64,000 nt of DNA from Buxus sempervirens. Taxonomy: Eukaryota; Streptophyta; Magnoliopsida; Buxales; Buxaceae. The translations under genes were made by a program, and so were the position numbers. Below are positions 23,192-35,869 of the stretch, in pieces (position 1 is the first letter of the stretch; each line of letters opens with the position of its first letter). The stretch lies in NCBI GenBank assembly GCA_947561395.2, contig OX387182.1, positions 48,477,949-48,541,948 of the forward strand, read 5' to 3'. The notes beneath the pieces were generated by a model. The model searched no databases. It was not told the DNA's origin and was given only the letters and a program-made list of their open reading frames with translations.

Positions 23192-24842
23192 CAGGGGCAG
23201 CTCAAACTTTTTGGGGGCCTTAGGCAAGATTATAAAAATGAGGCCTTTTAATTAAAAAAAATTAATATTAAACCGTAAATTTATTTCTTGCCTTTTTAGA
23301 TGCAAAATTACTAATTACACTTTTGTATTCAAGTGTAACCAATAAATCATTTTCAATAGATAAAATAGCTAAACCGTTTAATCTATCTTGACACATAGTT
23401 GTTCGTAAATAATTTTTTATAATCTTTAGTTTTGAAAAACTTCTTTCTGCTGATGCAACTATAACAGGTATAGTAAGTAATATTCTATATGCAATAAAAC
23501 AATTGGGAAAACAATCAAGTTTTTTTATTAGATTAAGTATTTCAATTGGAGTATTAATTTTTGTTTTTGCAACTTCTTTTAAAACCTTTAATTCTGAAAA
23601 CAAATCTAAACCATCAATATCAGAATGCATGTCATGCTTAAGAAAATTTTCAAGATCAAGACATTTCTTTTCTAAATCACAGATTCACAATCAACAAAAG
23701 AACTTAATCTGTCAAGACCAAATAAAAAACCAAATATATCATCATACTTTGAAAAGAGTTCGAATATATCCTGCATTGAAGATATTGCATGATCTACTAT
23801 GTCTAAGTCCCCCCTAATACTTAGTTCTTCACCAATTACCTCTTGATTCGAATTTTGTTCACTTTTATCAACAAGGTATTTGTTCAAGGCCCCTTTTTGA
23901 GATTTTACTAAACTTTCTATTCTCCTTTTTTTCTTAAGTTTTTTGTATCCAGATACATATTTTCTACCCGTCAAATACTAAAAACAAACAGTAAATAGAA
24001 GAATATAAAATATTTTCTAACTAGTGATGGAAATCAAATGAAGAACAAGATCAAATGAAATAACAATTGTACTTACAATAGACAGAAAAAAGAATTGAAA
24101 ACAATAAATAATGAAATCTAATATGTGCAAGAAGAACTTATCAATCTGAAATCGAGACAAGGCTTTCAAGCTTTTGTGCTTAAAACAATTAGTACCCCCT
24201 ATTGGTACTTTGCCTTATCAATGGTCGGAGACCTCTTCCGGTAAGTCGGTAACGTACACTTGAATATGAGTCTGAAGGCAAACTCAATAGCAATGTCACT
24301 CAATCACTCTTTGATTTCAAAAGCAAATAAGAAGCAAACATTAGCAATGCCACTCTTTGATTTCAAAAGCAAATAAGAAGATAACATGGGGTGTGAGAAG
24401 ATGAGTATTTTGTTTTTCATAAAACATAGAAACCCTAACCCCCTTTTCCCTTTTTAGAAAACGAGAGAAAGAGAGAGGGTATTCCACGAGACGAGTTGCT
24501 CTAAATGTATTTTTTTTTCTTTTGGGGTACACGAGCAGCTCCATAGAGTCTAAACCTCTCTTTTTTTTGGTAGGCTCATCTAAACCTTTTTTAATCTTAA
24601 CATCAATAAAAGTGAGGCCTTCGTTGGTGTGGGCCTTCACGTATGAAAAAATTATAAAAGAACAAAAAACGTTAAAAAAGGGAAACCTATTAGTTGGGCC
24701 GTTGGGGGGCCTTAACGGCTTAATGATTAAGGAAAAAAAACTTAATAAGGTAAGAAAGAAAACATATTTAAAAAATGGGGCCTTTGTAGATTGGGGGCCT
24801 TAGGCGGTAGCCTAAGTGGCCTACCCCTTTGAGCCGCCCTTG
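23192..24842 (-). mobile_element. Internally deleted hAT transposon, 1,651 bp
   Basis: Terminal inverted repeats are CAGGGGCAGCTCAAA (left) and CAAGGGCGGCTCAAA (read from the right). A perfect 8-bp target duplication CTTCTAGG is at 23184-23191 and 24843-24850. It carries minus-strand transposase remnants (separate entry). The subterminal regions repeat GGGGGCCTTAGGC. With most of the transposase missing it would depend on a full-length relative. Confidence 0.95.
23268..23974 (-). pseudogene. hAT transposase remnant: N-terminal tip joined to C-terminal dimerisation domain
   Basis: Minus strand from about 23974: RKYVSGYKKLKKKRRIESL, then KSQKGALNKYLV, the usual start of the zinc-finger-MYM-like group of plant hAT transposases. 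This is followed directly by SSMQDIFELFSKYDDIFGFL, and then, after one frameshift near 23675, the C-terminal hATC domain with DIDGLDLFSEL, IPVIVASAERSFSKLK and LRTTMCQDRLNGLAIL. Such proteins are normally 600-800 residues. Here several hundred central residues, including the DDE catalytic region and Zn-finger, are gone. The start codon is uncertain because an intron acceptor (TTTTTAG) lies just upstream. Confidence 0.88.
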
Positions 24843-25786
24843 CTTCTAGGGGTTGGGAGCCTTTGCTCAAAAATCTTTCTGCACCCCAAGCCATCCTTGT
24901 TCGGGAGTTCTATGCAAACATGTATGGTTGGTCCCTTACCCCTCCCCGATTCAAAGTGTCTTTTCGCGGTCAAACAATTTCCATCACCCCTGATGTCATC
25001 TCTCAGATATTAGGGATACCAAGAGTGCCTGAGCCTCGATATCCTTACCATGAGACAGACCCCCCTTCACCTACTCATATGGCATCTTTTGTGTGCAACA
25101 GTACTACCCCTTTCTATGGAACACATCTAGTGATTGATAATATTCCAACTCATCGGTCGGTTGTTCTTCGGATTATGAGCACCAACATATGCCCAGTGGG
25201 TCATTTACATACCCTCCCACTCTAGAGACTTAGCTTCTTTTACGCATTACTCTAAGGTCATTCAATAGACCTTCCTTCCCAAATGGTTCGTTCCATGCTA
25301 CACATTATAATTAACGTCAAACGGAAGCGGAAACTTATATTTCCTTGCCTCATTACCCGACTCATACAAGGACTTGACGTAGTAATCCCAGAAATTGAGC
25401 GACCTCTAGTGCTTCCACCGCCTATTGGGCCTACCACCGTAGCACAAAGTGTTGCGCATGCTAATGCTGCTACTCGGGCTGGTGCTCTTCGTCCACGTCG
25501 TCAATCATCTTCCTAGGCTGGAACCTCTCATTCTGGTTCATCTTCGGCTGCTCCTTCATTTGATCCACCTGCCGTTATGGATTATTTGTCAAGGATTTAT
25601 GAAGTCCAGCAACAATCACGTGCAGAACTGGCGCTGATCCGATCTACCCAAGAGACGCAAGGCCGGCAGCTTTCAGAGTTACAGGGAGTAGTGTCGCAAC
25701 TTCAACTGCACCGTAACGAGGGTGAAGAGGACGAAGACGAGGATGATGATGAGGATGACGACGATGAAAAAAGTGAGGCATACTGA

Positions 25787-27803
25787 AGTAGAGAGGGGAG
25801 CAGAAATTTTACTTTTTTTGTCGTGGCTTTGATTTGCTCTATTTTGTGGCCAAACGCTCGGTTTTTTTTAATTTTTATTTAAGGTTGTACTCCATTAGTG
25901 GCTTGCACTCTTGCAAATTTAGCACACTAAGCATGCTTCTTAGAAAAATTGTTTTGATCTCACCATGCAATATTTTGCTTACTCTATTTGGAAATTGGTT
26001 AACGGTTCGTATGGGTTCAGCAGTGTAAACATGAATGAAGGTCTCGTGTCTTATCGACACGGCGTTTTGTGATTGGCACCGTAAATGATGGGGTTTACTA
26101 TCAATGAAAAAATGAAAGCATATCAGTCGAAGCTACTCCATATAAGATCTGGTGGTCCAACGATAAATGTGTATGCATGAGCTCGTGTCCAAATATTTCA
26201 CCATTGGTTATAGCAAATTAAACAGCTAATGCTCCAACTAATATTAAGTCATGAAAATTGATTAGGGACCCTATATCATTGATTTGTTACCAAACGGGTT
26301 TCTTGTCACGTGTTTTTAAAAACCCCAAAAACAGTTATTGTTACCAAACGGGTTTCTTGTCACTTATTTTCAAAAACTGAAAAACAATTTGAAATTGTTA
26401 TTGTTAGATTTTTTTATTTTTTTAAAACATATGAGTTGGGTTATTTAAAGGGATGATTTGGAAATATCATCCATCTAACATATGACCCTTTACATATATA
26501 TTATATATTATATTGATAATAACTTTGCCCCTCTAGTTCATATGTCAAATCAATTTGTCACACATCATTATATGAGATTGATTGTTGTTAAGAATCCCCA
26601 TGGTAAGATTTTATCATTGGAGTTAGTTCTACTAAAGAGTTTATAGAAAGGAAAAAGGAACTTTTCAAGTAATAGGGATTTAAAGAGAAAAATAAAAATA
26701 GAGGTTGCAATAAATGGATTCAAGTCTAGTTTATGTCATAATTAAAATACCCCATCCTATACCCATTTTCAGCTGGCAAGTTAATGGGTTTTCTCCCATA
26801 AAGCTACAAAACTTCCAAAACCCCTCATGTTATAAATGGCCTGTGTCATATGTCAACCCATTCCCAACATGTTTAAAACAAGGTGCAGAGAACCAAAGTG
26901 AAGTAGGGATCAATAAAAGGAAGGTTATGGAATTTTAAATCTAATCCATTGGCTTATAAGTGAAGAGTTGGAGCATTTCTTTTGATCATTATTAGCAAGA
27001 CATTACATGTAAAAGAAAATAATAAAAAAGTTCAAATTAATATCTTTTTTTAACAAGATTTAGATTTGGTCTTTTTTTTTTAAAGATCGATCCATAAGGG
27101 TCAATAAAGAGAAAATATTAAATCCATAAGGGTCAATAAAGAGAAAATATTAAATGTACTTAAAAAAAATAGTTCGAATTTAACATGTTATAATTTTTAA
27201 GAAAATAAGATAAAGATTATATGCATATGTATTATATGTAAGAATCTAGGAGTAGTGGCTAAATTCTAAATAATTTATCTTCACATATAAACTTAGATAT
27301 CATTCATATTAATCTTTTCCATGCTAATAGCATATTGTATTTTTATGCTTTTAAATTTTCTAGATTATAAAAAAAGAAAAATATGAAAATTAAAGATTAA
27401 AACATGCAAAGTATCACGCAAACTCAAATAACATGTAATTGTCAGTTGTCTAACTGATTAAGAATATATTGAAGCAAGCCACTAAGATGAATATCTATAC
27501 AAGATAAAACTCGAAGTATCACACAAACTCACACGTCTATGCTCCTTTAATTGCTACATTTACTTCTTAACTCAAGTTTAATAATGAACCCATATCGGGC
27601 TAACAATTAGGACCGAGGAGGAGGACAAAAGAAAACAATAGGAGCAGGTTCAAACAGATCCAAGCTGCAAAGCTATGAGGCAAGAAGCATTGCTTTAGTG
27701 GCAGGGCAAGTTGAAGGAATCCGCTACCTGAAAAGTGAACAAGTGACTTAATAAAATGAAATGGCAAGAGCAAGTTAGAGTATTCACAACTGGAAGTATT
27801 CAA
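25787..27803. other. Intergenic stretch with two small direct duplications
   Basis: No gene recognised. A ~55-bp direct repeat of TTACCAAACGGGTTTCTTGT occurs near 26288-26365. A 34-bp exact tandem repeat (ATCCATAAGGGTCAATAAAG...) occurs near 27087-27155. Short ORFs (25834, 26714) look like chance. The part nearest 27804 may hold the 3'UTR of the FRS-like gene, and there is a further TTTTCAG acceptor near 27728. Confidence 0.5.
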
Positions 27804-30593
27804 CTAATACCGTAGGTTGTCCCATTGTGTGCTTGCATTCGGTGGATTGCCATGCTGCATCACAAATGGCTGCAAAAACGATAAATTTATTATTACAACT
27901 TTGTAAATTATTGATTGTGAGTTAAGAAATTTGAACTATTACTTGCAGCATCTGAGTGAAGCCATAATTCCCTTGAATACCCTGGGCGAAAATCCTATGA
28001 TCAACAACACCACCTTGTGACATTTGGTTGAAAGCAAAATATGCCTGCATATTTTGTCAGTTGCCTTATAAGAAACACCAAGACTGGGGTTGTTTGCAAA
28101 ACAAAAATACTAGAGTAAAGTATACCTGCACTGCTGGCGTATATGGAGTTATCAGTGCAATAGGCATCATAAATGCATCCCTCATATAAGGTGTTAGTGG
28201 AGTGCAAGAATTCTGAGTAGATTGGCTACTAGAGGTAAACGCCCCAAAAGTTGCTGCAACCTCTGTTTGGTTCATGGTTTCCTCTACTGACTCATTGACC
28301 GCTTGTTTTGCTTTCTTCCGTGTACGCTTGATAGATTATTCCAACGCACCTTTTTGCCTACGAACACTTGAGCCAACCCCGACCACCCCTTAGCTTCTTT
28401 TTAATACCTTTTGCCCTTGAAAGGATCTCCGTATCGTCAACACCAGTAGCTGGAGAATCATTGTCCCTAACACTATTGTCCCCAACACTATCTAGAAGTG
28501 TGCAATCTGGCTGAGAATTTGCTTGTGAAACATTCACCCTTCCAACTTCACTTTGACTTCCTTCTTTTCTTGATGCATCATCCATATCTCTAGCTTTGTT
28601 TTTTTCTTTTACTATTCTATTCACCTCACATTCAATCTGTTTAACCAGATCACTCGCAAAAGCAGAGGACTCTTCATGCAGTGAGGCCTTCCTTGCAGCT
28701 TGGACAAAATTGCGACACAATTCTCTAAACCTCCTCCCAATTGCCGCTTTGGAGTTCTCCTCAGCAACAGTCCCTTCTTCATATGCAACCAAACCACTCT
28801 TTGCATCTTTAGTCCATCTTTTCAAGATATATTGATCAGGTATCTTCTTTATCCTATTAGCACGAAGAATATAAAATGCATGACTGCACAATATGCCACT
28901 AAATTCAAATTTCTTACAGCTACAATTGACTGAAGTAGTTTCGCGATCGAATGTAACAGTATGTTGACGAACTCTCCGTTCGGCATCATTAGTGACTTTA
29001 TACTCAACCAATCCGCCAACTTCCACACAAACATACATCTCACAATTAAGGACACCATCAAGTATTTCTTTACGAACTAATTCAAGGATTGCTTCTGTGT
29101 AGACGTTTCGTGCACATTCCAACATTTGATTTCCTTCAATCGGCAACGCGGGAGTACTATTTATCATCTTACAATCAGCCCTCAGTTCCTCATACCGCCT
29201 ATCATCCAATAATTCATCGAAGCGCCCCAAGAATCACAATAAATCCTTTTTCCTCTGTAGATGACTTTTTCAGTGAAGCATTCATGCTCTTGTACCTTTG
29301 TGTCGTACTCATGTTTGCACAGAACGTGTTCCTTCTGTATGCCAGAGACCATTTCTCCTTGTCCTCAAACTTTGCTTTCAACCATCTATTCGAGGATAAA
29401 TCATATTTGTTAATCATTGTGTTCCATGCTTCTATGAATTCCTCATCGTCTTCATACTCGTAAACACATCTACTAAAATCTTTTGCAAACGATTTCTCAC
29501 TGTTAAACACATCGCTAAGATGCTTTGCAGCGTTTTGGAACATGTGCCAAACATAGAAGCGATGGAATGTATCCGGAAGTACCGAACCTATTGCACTCGT
29601 CATAGCTTGGTCATGATCAGTGAGAATTGTCTTCGGCCTCTTACCAGACATTGCTCTTACAAAGCTTTCAAATAACCAATTGAATGTTTGAACAGTTTCA
29701 TCATATAATAGGGTAGCGCCAAAGATCTTGGTTTGTCTGTGATGATTAACACCAACAAATAACCCGAATGGTCTACCGTACTTGTTTGTTCTATATGTGG
29801 TGTCAAAACAAACCACGTCACCAAAGTAAGTATAATCTGCCATCATCCCAGAGTCAGCCCAAAATATGTTACTAATAAGTTCGTCGTCATCTAACTGAAT
29901 GGCATAGAAGAAGGATGCATCTTCCGATTGTTTTCTTTGAAAGTATTCCAATAAGGCTCCTGCATCTCCCTATTGCATGGCTACCCTACGTTTGGACTGC
30001 AAATAATTCTGATAGTCTACCCGCATGAATCCTAGGCATTCAACGCCACCTACTTCCCTTCTCATCATTTCAACATTTCTCTTAGGCTGTATCCCTGTCG
30101 AATCTGCAAGATCAATTTCAGCTGCCTGGGCCTCTATTACTTTCCGATGCAATCGTAACATATGGACCATGCTTGGCAAAAGTAACTCATGATTATGCCC
30201 CTCCTCGAACTGTGTAATTATATATTTTCCACTCGCTTCCAATACAATTTTTATTCTTGCCTTACACCCAGTCCTTGTATCTGTACGATGTTTTACAACC
30301 GCCATATCCCTTTTATCTGTCTGACGATAACCTTCCTTTGAGCAACAAAAAACCCTATCCAGGAGGATGCCCGTACGTTGATGCTTGTGCTGTAAGTCTT
30401 TTCTCGTTCCGAAACCAGTTCGTCTTGCATACTCATTATAAAACTGATGTGTGTCGTCTTCTGAATCAAACACCATCCCAATCTTTGGTAAATATGCTGT
30501 CTGTATTGATTCTTGCAAACCATCAACATCCCTATCGATGGTGTCTTCAATGCCATCAATTGATCTAGATGACAATTCCTCCGCACTATCCAT
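27804..30593 (-). pseudogene. FAR1/FRS-like gene (MULE-transposase-derived), frame broken
   Basis: Minus strand, three coding exons: 30593-28126, 28044-27943 and 27869-27804 (stop TAG). Introns have good GT/AG sites and phases agree. Domains in order: FAR1 zinc-finger DNA-binding (GMVFDSEDDTHQFYNEYA, RVFCCSKEGY, GCKARIKI, FEEGHNHEL); MULE transposase core (VVCFDTTYRTNKYGRPFGLF, GATLLYDETVQTFNWLF, TILTDHDQAM); SWIM zinc finger (VNCSCKKFEFSGILCSHAF); then a basic C-terminal part (KRTRKKAKQ). FAR1/FRS proteins are nuclear transcription factors derived from transposases. Damage: TAG 29970-29972, a frameshift near 29245 in an A run, TGA 29234-29236, a frameshift near 28370, TAA 28336-28338. The three-exon structure resembles host FRS genes, but an old Mutator-like transposon is not excluded because no TIRs were found. 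Confidence 0.88.
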
Positions 30594-30949
30594 TTCCGCT
30601 GTGTTTTCTGTTTACATATAAAACCCTCATTATTGTATAAGCAAATAACCAGACTTAAAATGAAAGATCATAAGAGGCCAGGTTTGTTTCGTCCTTCTTA
30701 AAACCAACAAATACAATGGATAAACAACATTCACGAAGTAATTAACATCCAAGATGATCAAGCTATGGTACATTCAAATTGAACCAAAAAAAACAATTAA
30801 ATAAAATAAAGGTTTATTTAAAAGGAGAAGAAAATAAGCATTACTTAGACACGAGCACATGATCAAGGCACTAGTAAAGAATAATAATAACAAATGGACA
30901 ATTACTAAAAATGAGAAACTAACTTAACTAAATATATAAGCCTAAAGGG

Positions 30950-32075
30950 GTGTTTGGTGGGCATTATAGAATCTGGATTATACTTGAATCTGATTGCATA
31001 ATCTAAAAGCCGTGTTTGGTTGGGATTTTAAGGTCGGATTCTACTATCCAATTGCATAATCAAGCCCATAATCACTATCTACTTTTTTGGTGATTATAGG
31101 GATTATGGACATTGGTGCTTAAATTTCCAAAATCTGTGTTTTTAGAGATTATGTATAACAAATTATATAAAACATATTATAATAAATAATAACGTTAAAA
31201 GTATTATAATGTAATATATTATAATATTATAATATTATAATATATTAATATTTCATATTATATTAATATAATAAACATATTTCATAATCATAATATTATA
31301 TTAAATTTAATATATTATTATAATAAATTTAATATATGATAATATTTAATATATTAATATAATATTAATATATTAAAGTATAATAATATATTAATATATC
31401 CTACGCAATATAGTAATATTAATAATTCATATTATATTGATTTACATATTATAATATAATAAACATATTATATTGATTTATTGCCATTAATAATATTATA
31501 TTTATAATAATTTAATTATATTAATATAATATTATAATATATATACTATTTTACAATTTCAAATTGTAATAAATTTCTTATACTAATATAATAAACATAA
31601 ATTATATCATTATAATATGATTTATATTATAATATAATATAATATTATAGAAGTGTGCAATTATTATAATTGTTACGTATATTATATAATATTATAATAG
31701 TATTATATAATGTTACAATAATATTATTATAATACAAATAATATAACATTATTATATGATATTATATATAATATTATTAATATATAAATTTGAATATTTA
31801 AGTAAAAAGATACATATTATATAATAATATATACAACTTTAAGTAAGACATTTATTTTTCTATATATATATATTATATTATATTATTTTTTATGCAATTT
31901 TTTATACAAAAACTTCAAATTTAATCTCAATAATCAATGTCAATCAAACATGATTTTTAGATTCTAGTTTACAAATCTGACTTCATAATCTTGCTTATCT
32001 AAATAGGATTTTTAGATTCTTAAATCTTGGAAATATAATCTGGAATATAGAATCTAGGTTTACTAACAAAAAAAA
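30950..32075. mobile_element. Degenerate MITE-like element with an extremely AT-rich core
   Basis: The left end GGGGTGTTTGGTGGGCATTA, followed by TAGAATCTGGATTATA, faces a right end that reads, inverted, TTTGTTAGTAAACC then TAGATTCTATATTCCAGATT. The core (about 31180-31900) is almost purely TA-dinucleotide-like, with ATAATATTATAATAT repeats that can fold in many ways. Target duplication and exact ends could not be fixed, so the class is unknown. Confidence 0.45.
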
Positions 32076-32760
32076 AACGAAGAAACACAATGTCACTTGA
32101 AGATTACTTGATAGTGAAAAAGCAAATAATTCATTCCATACATTTTCAAAAATATTTAGACGTTCACCGTTCGCGCAACTCGATTCCGAAGCAACTCCTT
32201 CAAGCCGTTAGCTCCCAAAATTCGGGCAGTTCCTCAAGATGTCAGGTATGAACTCCTTCAGACAATTTAATCAACCTGAACGCAATGTACAATGTTGCAT
32301 AGTTAAATTTAGATGAATTGCCAGGTCGATGGAAACCAAATGGGGAAGAAGAAGCACCTGAATCTACAGTCTCACACAATTAATCAACTTGAACTCAATC
32401 GGTGGGACAAATCAATCATTCTCTTCTCCAACAAACGTGAGGGGAAATCAATAAATTTCAATCGTCTGAGCACAACAGGAATCGGAGAAGACAAAGGAGG
32501 GAGTTTTGAAAACTTCGTTCGTTCCGTGTTTCGCGGGCGCAATAGGTAGGAGAAAATCCATTCGGCCGAACCACGGTCGAATGGTTCTTATTAACCATTC
32601 GGCCGAAAACGAAGACTAACGGCTCACGGCCGAAAGCCAAAACTAACGGGCCTGAATCGTTAATCGCCGTCCTCTCTTTCGATTCAAAAGAGAGGATGGG
32701 GGCTGAACTCCTCAAACTCATCCCTCCCTCATGAGAGGGAGGGAGAGTTATTTTTAATAA
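32076..32760. other. CpG-richer block with inverted repeats upstream of the FRS-like gene
   Basis: Contains GAATGGTT/AACCATTC inverted arms around 32578-32603, the motif TTCGGCCGAAAACGAAGACT and GATTCAAAAGAGAGGATG, both shared in inverted orientation with 11330-11470. On the minus strand it could include untranslated 5' exons of the FRS-like gene. No gene of its own was recognised. Confidence 0.4.
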
Positions 32761-34538
32761 ATTTTTTTTTTGTTTTTGTTTTATTTTATTTTATTAAAAT
32801 CTTATCTTAATCGACCCATCTCTCTCTTTTAATCCTCTCTCTCTCTATTCAACGAACCAAACATCTTTTCCTTTTTTTTTTTACAAAGTTATCTTTAAGA
32901 GATTTTCTCTTTTATTTTGGTCATTGGAAAAAACAAAGTCATGTAATTAAAGACATACAAAGTCACATGATTATTTAAAGATATGTGATTATTTAATGTT
33001 ATTAAATAATGTGATTATTTAATCACATGTCTTTGTTTTTTAAGTGACATGTGAACATTATTTAATCACATGTCTTTAAGTGATTTTCTCTCTTATTTAA
33101 TTACATGTCTTTAAGTGACTTTGTTTTTTCCTTACATTAGCGTGCATTTGTCCTTTATTTAATCATGCAATTGATACCCAACCTCTTAAAAATCTTTTTT
33201 TCTTATGTGAACATTAAAATAACACTTATTCTCAATTATTTTTAAAGAGTATCACTAATTTTTAATTACCAGCTATTTAACGATTGAAACAGGATTATTT
33301 TTAAAAGTTGACACTAAAAACCAATTTATCCTATATTTAATCGCACCACGACTTTGTCTCTCGAGTTTTTGAAGTCATGAGAAGTACTCCTCGAGGAAGA
33401 TACGGTTATTTAGGAAGGGTATCGTTGGAAACATGTGTGCTGGCTTTTCTCACGACACAGAATCCAACCTCTAGGTGCACGAAATAAATTTGGGCAATTA
33501 TTATATTTTTTTTCTCTCGAGAAACAATGGGCCCCACAGTTTTCTAGATATCCAAATGCTACCATATGCGAGCAAAGCCTATTTTCTTTCACTTTCATTC
33601 ACTCTCTTGCTATCCAAACAGGGCCAGATGAGAGTCTTTCTCTCATTATCTCAAATATCCTATTTAAATTCAAACACTCCATTTTTTTATTTTTTTAATT
33701 TATCCCCATTCCAAAATATCTATGCCATGACATGTGGCATGCTGCTAGAGTGGCACTTGTGCACTCTCAAATGGTGCCATGTGTCTTTTCTGAATAATTT
33801 TAAAAAACTTCCCTTAAATTTGTGATAATTGCACAAAAGCCCTTATTTTCCAATTTTGCTTTAATTTCTTTGTTCTTTTGAAGTTTAGGACTTATGCACA
33901 TTTTCAATTTTCAACTCGTGCAAAATTAGGGTACTTACAATGAGTTTTCATTGGACAAGTGAGAATAAAAAAAATGGATAATATATTTCATATCATCCAT
34001 ACCTTGAGAGTGGCACTAAATTAAACCTCAAATGTGGAGCACGAGTTGTATTATATGTTGCAAATATTCATTGAGTTATTTATGTTGAAAGCACAATGTT
34101 GCAAATCTTTCTTTTTTTTTTAATTTAGTAGGATTTTAGTATTAATTTTGCTTTTAGTTAGAGAAGTATTGTAGAAGAAGTCTAATATAGAAGTATTTTA
34201 TAAGTAATTTCAATTATTAAAACTCTTTTGAGATTAAAGATTTTAGAAAACGATATTTTAGGAATGTGAAAATAAAAACACTTTAGATAGTTTGTGCTTT
34301 TAATAATAATAAGATAGATGTTCAATTTTTCAGGTTGGAAAGATTTCATTGAGTTCAGTTCAGTTAAAGGTCACATACTTTAGTTTGTTTTTTGGTTGAT
34401 ATCAACCCAAACCAAACCGAATCGAGTTGCATCAATAATGAGTGGCACTTTGATCTAAAGTAGCGTCAAATTGTTGCTTTATGTTTTTCTTTGCTAACCC
34501 TAAATTATATCTATGATTGCAAATTCAACGTTTTGAGT
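32761..34538. other. AT-rich intergenic stretch with short inverted repeats
   Basis: Between 32930 and 33110 the block AAGACATGTGATTAAATAAT and its reverse complement recur several times, giving overlapping hairpins. No protein or RNA gene was recognised in the rest. It ends at the target site of the solo LTR. Confidence 0.5.
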
Positions 34539-34799
34539 CAAGATGTAAAACCCCGACCCAGATTATAATTTAATTATTAAGATTAATTATCTAAAGTGTG
34601 ATTATTAGACTAATTAAGTATTTGTGTTATGAAGATGAGGTAAATGTGGATTATTCTTGAGGATTTAGAGAAATCAATTGAACGATATGAAAGTTATTAA
34701 GGTAAGTTTAATTAATGCTATTTCTCAATTCCAATTGTTTAAGATACTCTCCAATTAGCTTTAATGAATTGGAAATCAAATTCTGAAAATTTAGACTTA

Positions 34800-35795
34800 T
34801 GTGTACCTAGAGTAATTCCCAAGTGTACCCAAATTATCCCCTAAGAATACTCAAAGTAACTCTTAAGAATGCCCAAGGTACCTCTCAAGTGTACCTTAAG
34901 TATCTCCCAAGAATACCCAAATAACCTCTCAAGTATACCACAGGTACCCTACTTCTATACCCAAGGTACACCCAAGTATTGCCTAAGGTACCCCTGTGTT
35001 TACCTAAGGTATCCTCTTGTGTTTGCCTAAGGTACCCCTGTGTTTACCTAAGGTATCCCCACATGTATACCTAAAGTACCCCCTAATTGTACCTAAGGTA
35101 CCTCACTTGTATTACCTAAGGTATCCCTTCATTTTAACTAAGGTACCCTACTGTTTTACTTGAAGTACCCCCTTGTTTAGCTAAGGTACATTCCCTTATA
35201 CAGCTAGAGGTACCCCCTTTATATAATTAAAGTACCTCCAACATACCTAAGGTACATCCCCTATATTACCTAGGGTACACCCCTTGTATTTCCTAGAGGT
35301 ACTCCTCTCATATAAGTAAGGTACTCCCACTGTTTTACCTAGGGTACACCCCCCCTATATAGCCAAAGTACCCCCTTTGTATAACTAAAGTAACCCCTAT
35401 ATAAGTAAGGTAACCCCCATTGTTTTGTCTAAGGTATAACCCCTTATATAGCTAAGGTACTCCTCTCATGTAACTAAGGTACACCCCTTCTATAGTTAAG
35501 TACCCTCCTCAATATTACTGAGGTATACCCCTCTAAGCTTATCTAAAGTTTATTCTTTAGAATGACTAAGGTAAATCCCTTGAAGCATCAAGGTACCTCC
35601 TCAAATAACTAAAGTACCCCTCATATAACTAAGATACCCTTTTGTGTTAACTGAGGTACACCTCCCAAGCATTCCTAAAGCATGCCTTTGAAGTGGCTAA
35701 GGCAAACACCCCACTTAACACTAAAGTACCCCCACTTAATACCAAGGTACCCCACTCGAATAACACTAAGGTACCCCTGGTATGCCTTAGGTACA
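34800..35795. repeat. Degenerate ~21-bp repeat with GGTACC core, about 45 copies, in the LTR U3
   Basis: Units look like ACCTAAGGTACCCCCTTNTAT with many variants. They run up to within 70 bp of the TATA box. Sister LTRs in the window have only ~250-330 bp between their start and TATA and lack the array. Confidence 0.88.
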
Positions 35796-35860
35796 CCCTA
35801 GGGTTTAGTTGAATAAAAGCCTTGTTTAGGGGCAAATTTGAAAGACCCAAAACTTGGGCA

Positions 35861-35869
35861 TATAAAAGG
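35861..35869 (+). promoter_or_regulatory. TATA box of the 34544 LTR
   Basis: TATAAAAGG. Equivalent boxes occur in the sister family 1 LTRs at 48603-48611, 59655-59663 and, on the minus strand, 42139-42131, each about 300 bp from its LTR start. Confidence 0.7.

Larger units (their letters stand above)
22997..25786 (+). pseudogene. 'Putative plant transposon protein' domain gene, split by a hAT element
   Basis: The 5' part is 22997-23191 (65 codons, MPKRRTRG start, FLDRYAQMRFRQYL). The rest resumes in the same frame at 24851 once the hAT and one target-duplication copy are removed. The second part carries GWEPLLKNL, ILVREFYANMYGW, FRGQTISITPDVISQILGIP and, further on, GHSIDLPSQMVRSMLH, the pattern of the plant transposon-protein family (Pfam Transposase_32-like) found near retroelements. 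Its function is unknown. It ends in an acidic tail (EEDEDEDDDEDDDDEKSEAY). In-frame stops are TAG 25223-25225, TAA 25253-25255 and TAG 25514-25516; the last TAG is followed by more open frame rich in Ser, then a coiled-coil-like QQQSRAELALIRSTQETQ. Insertion and nonsense codons together make it non-functional. Confidence 0.8.

Noticed and set aside
28066..28275. Separate small gene on the minus strand
   Set aside because: It is the downstream part of FRS exon 1 after the frameshift near 28370. It ends at a good GTATAC donor and continues in phase into the next exons.
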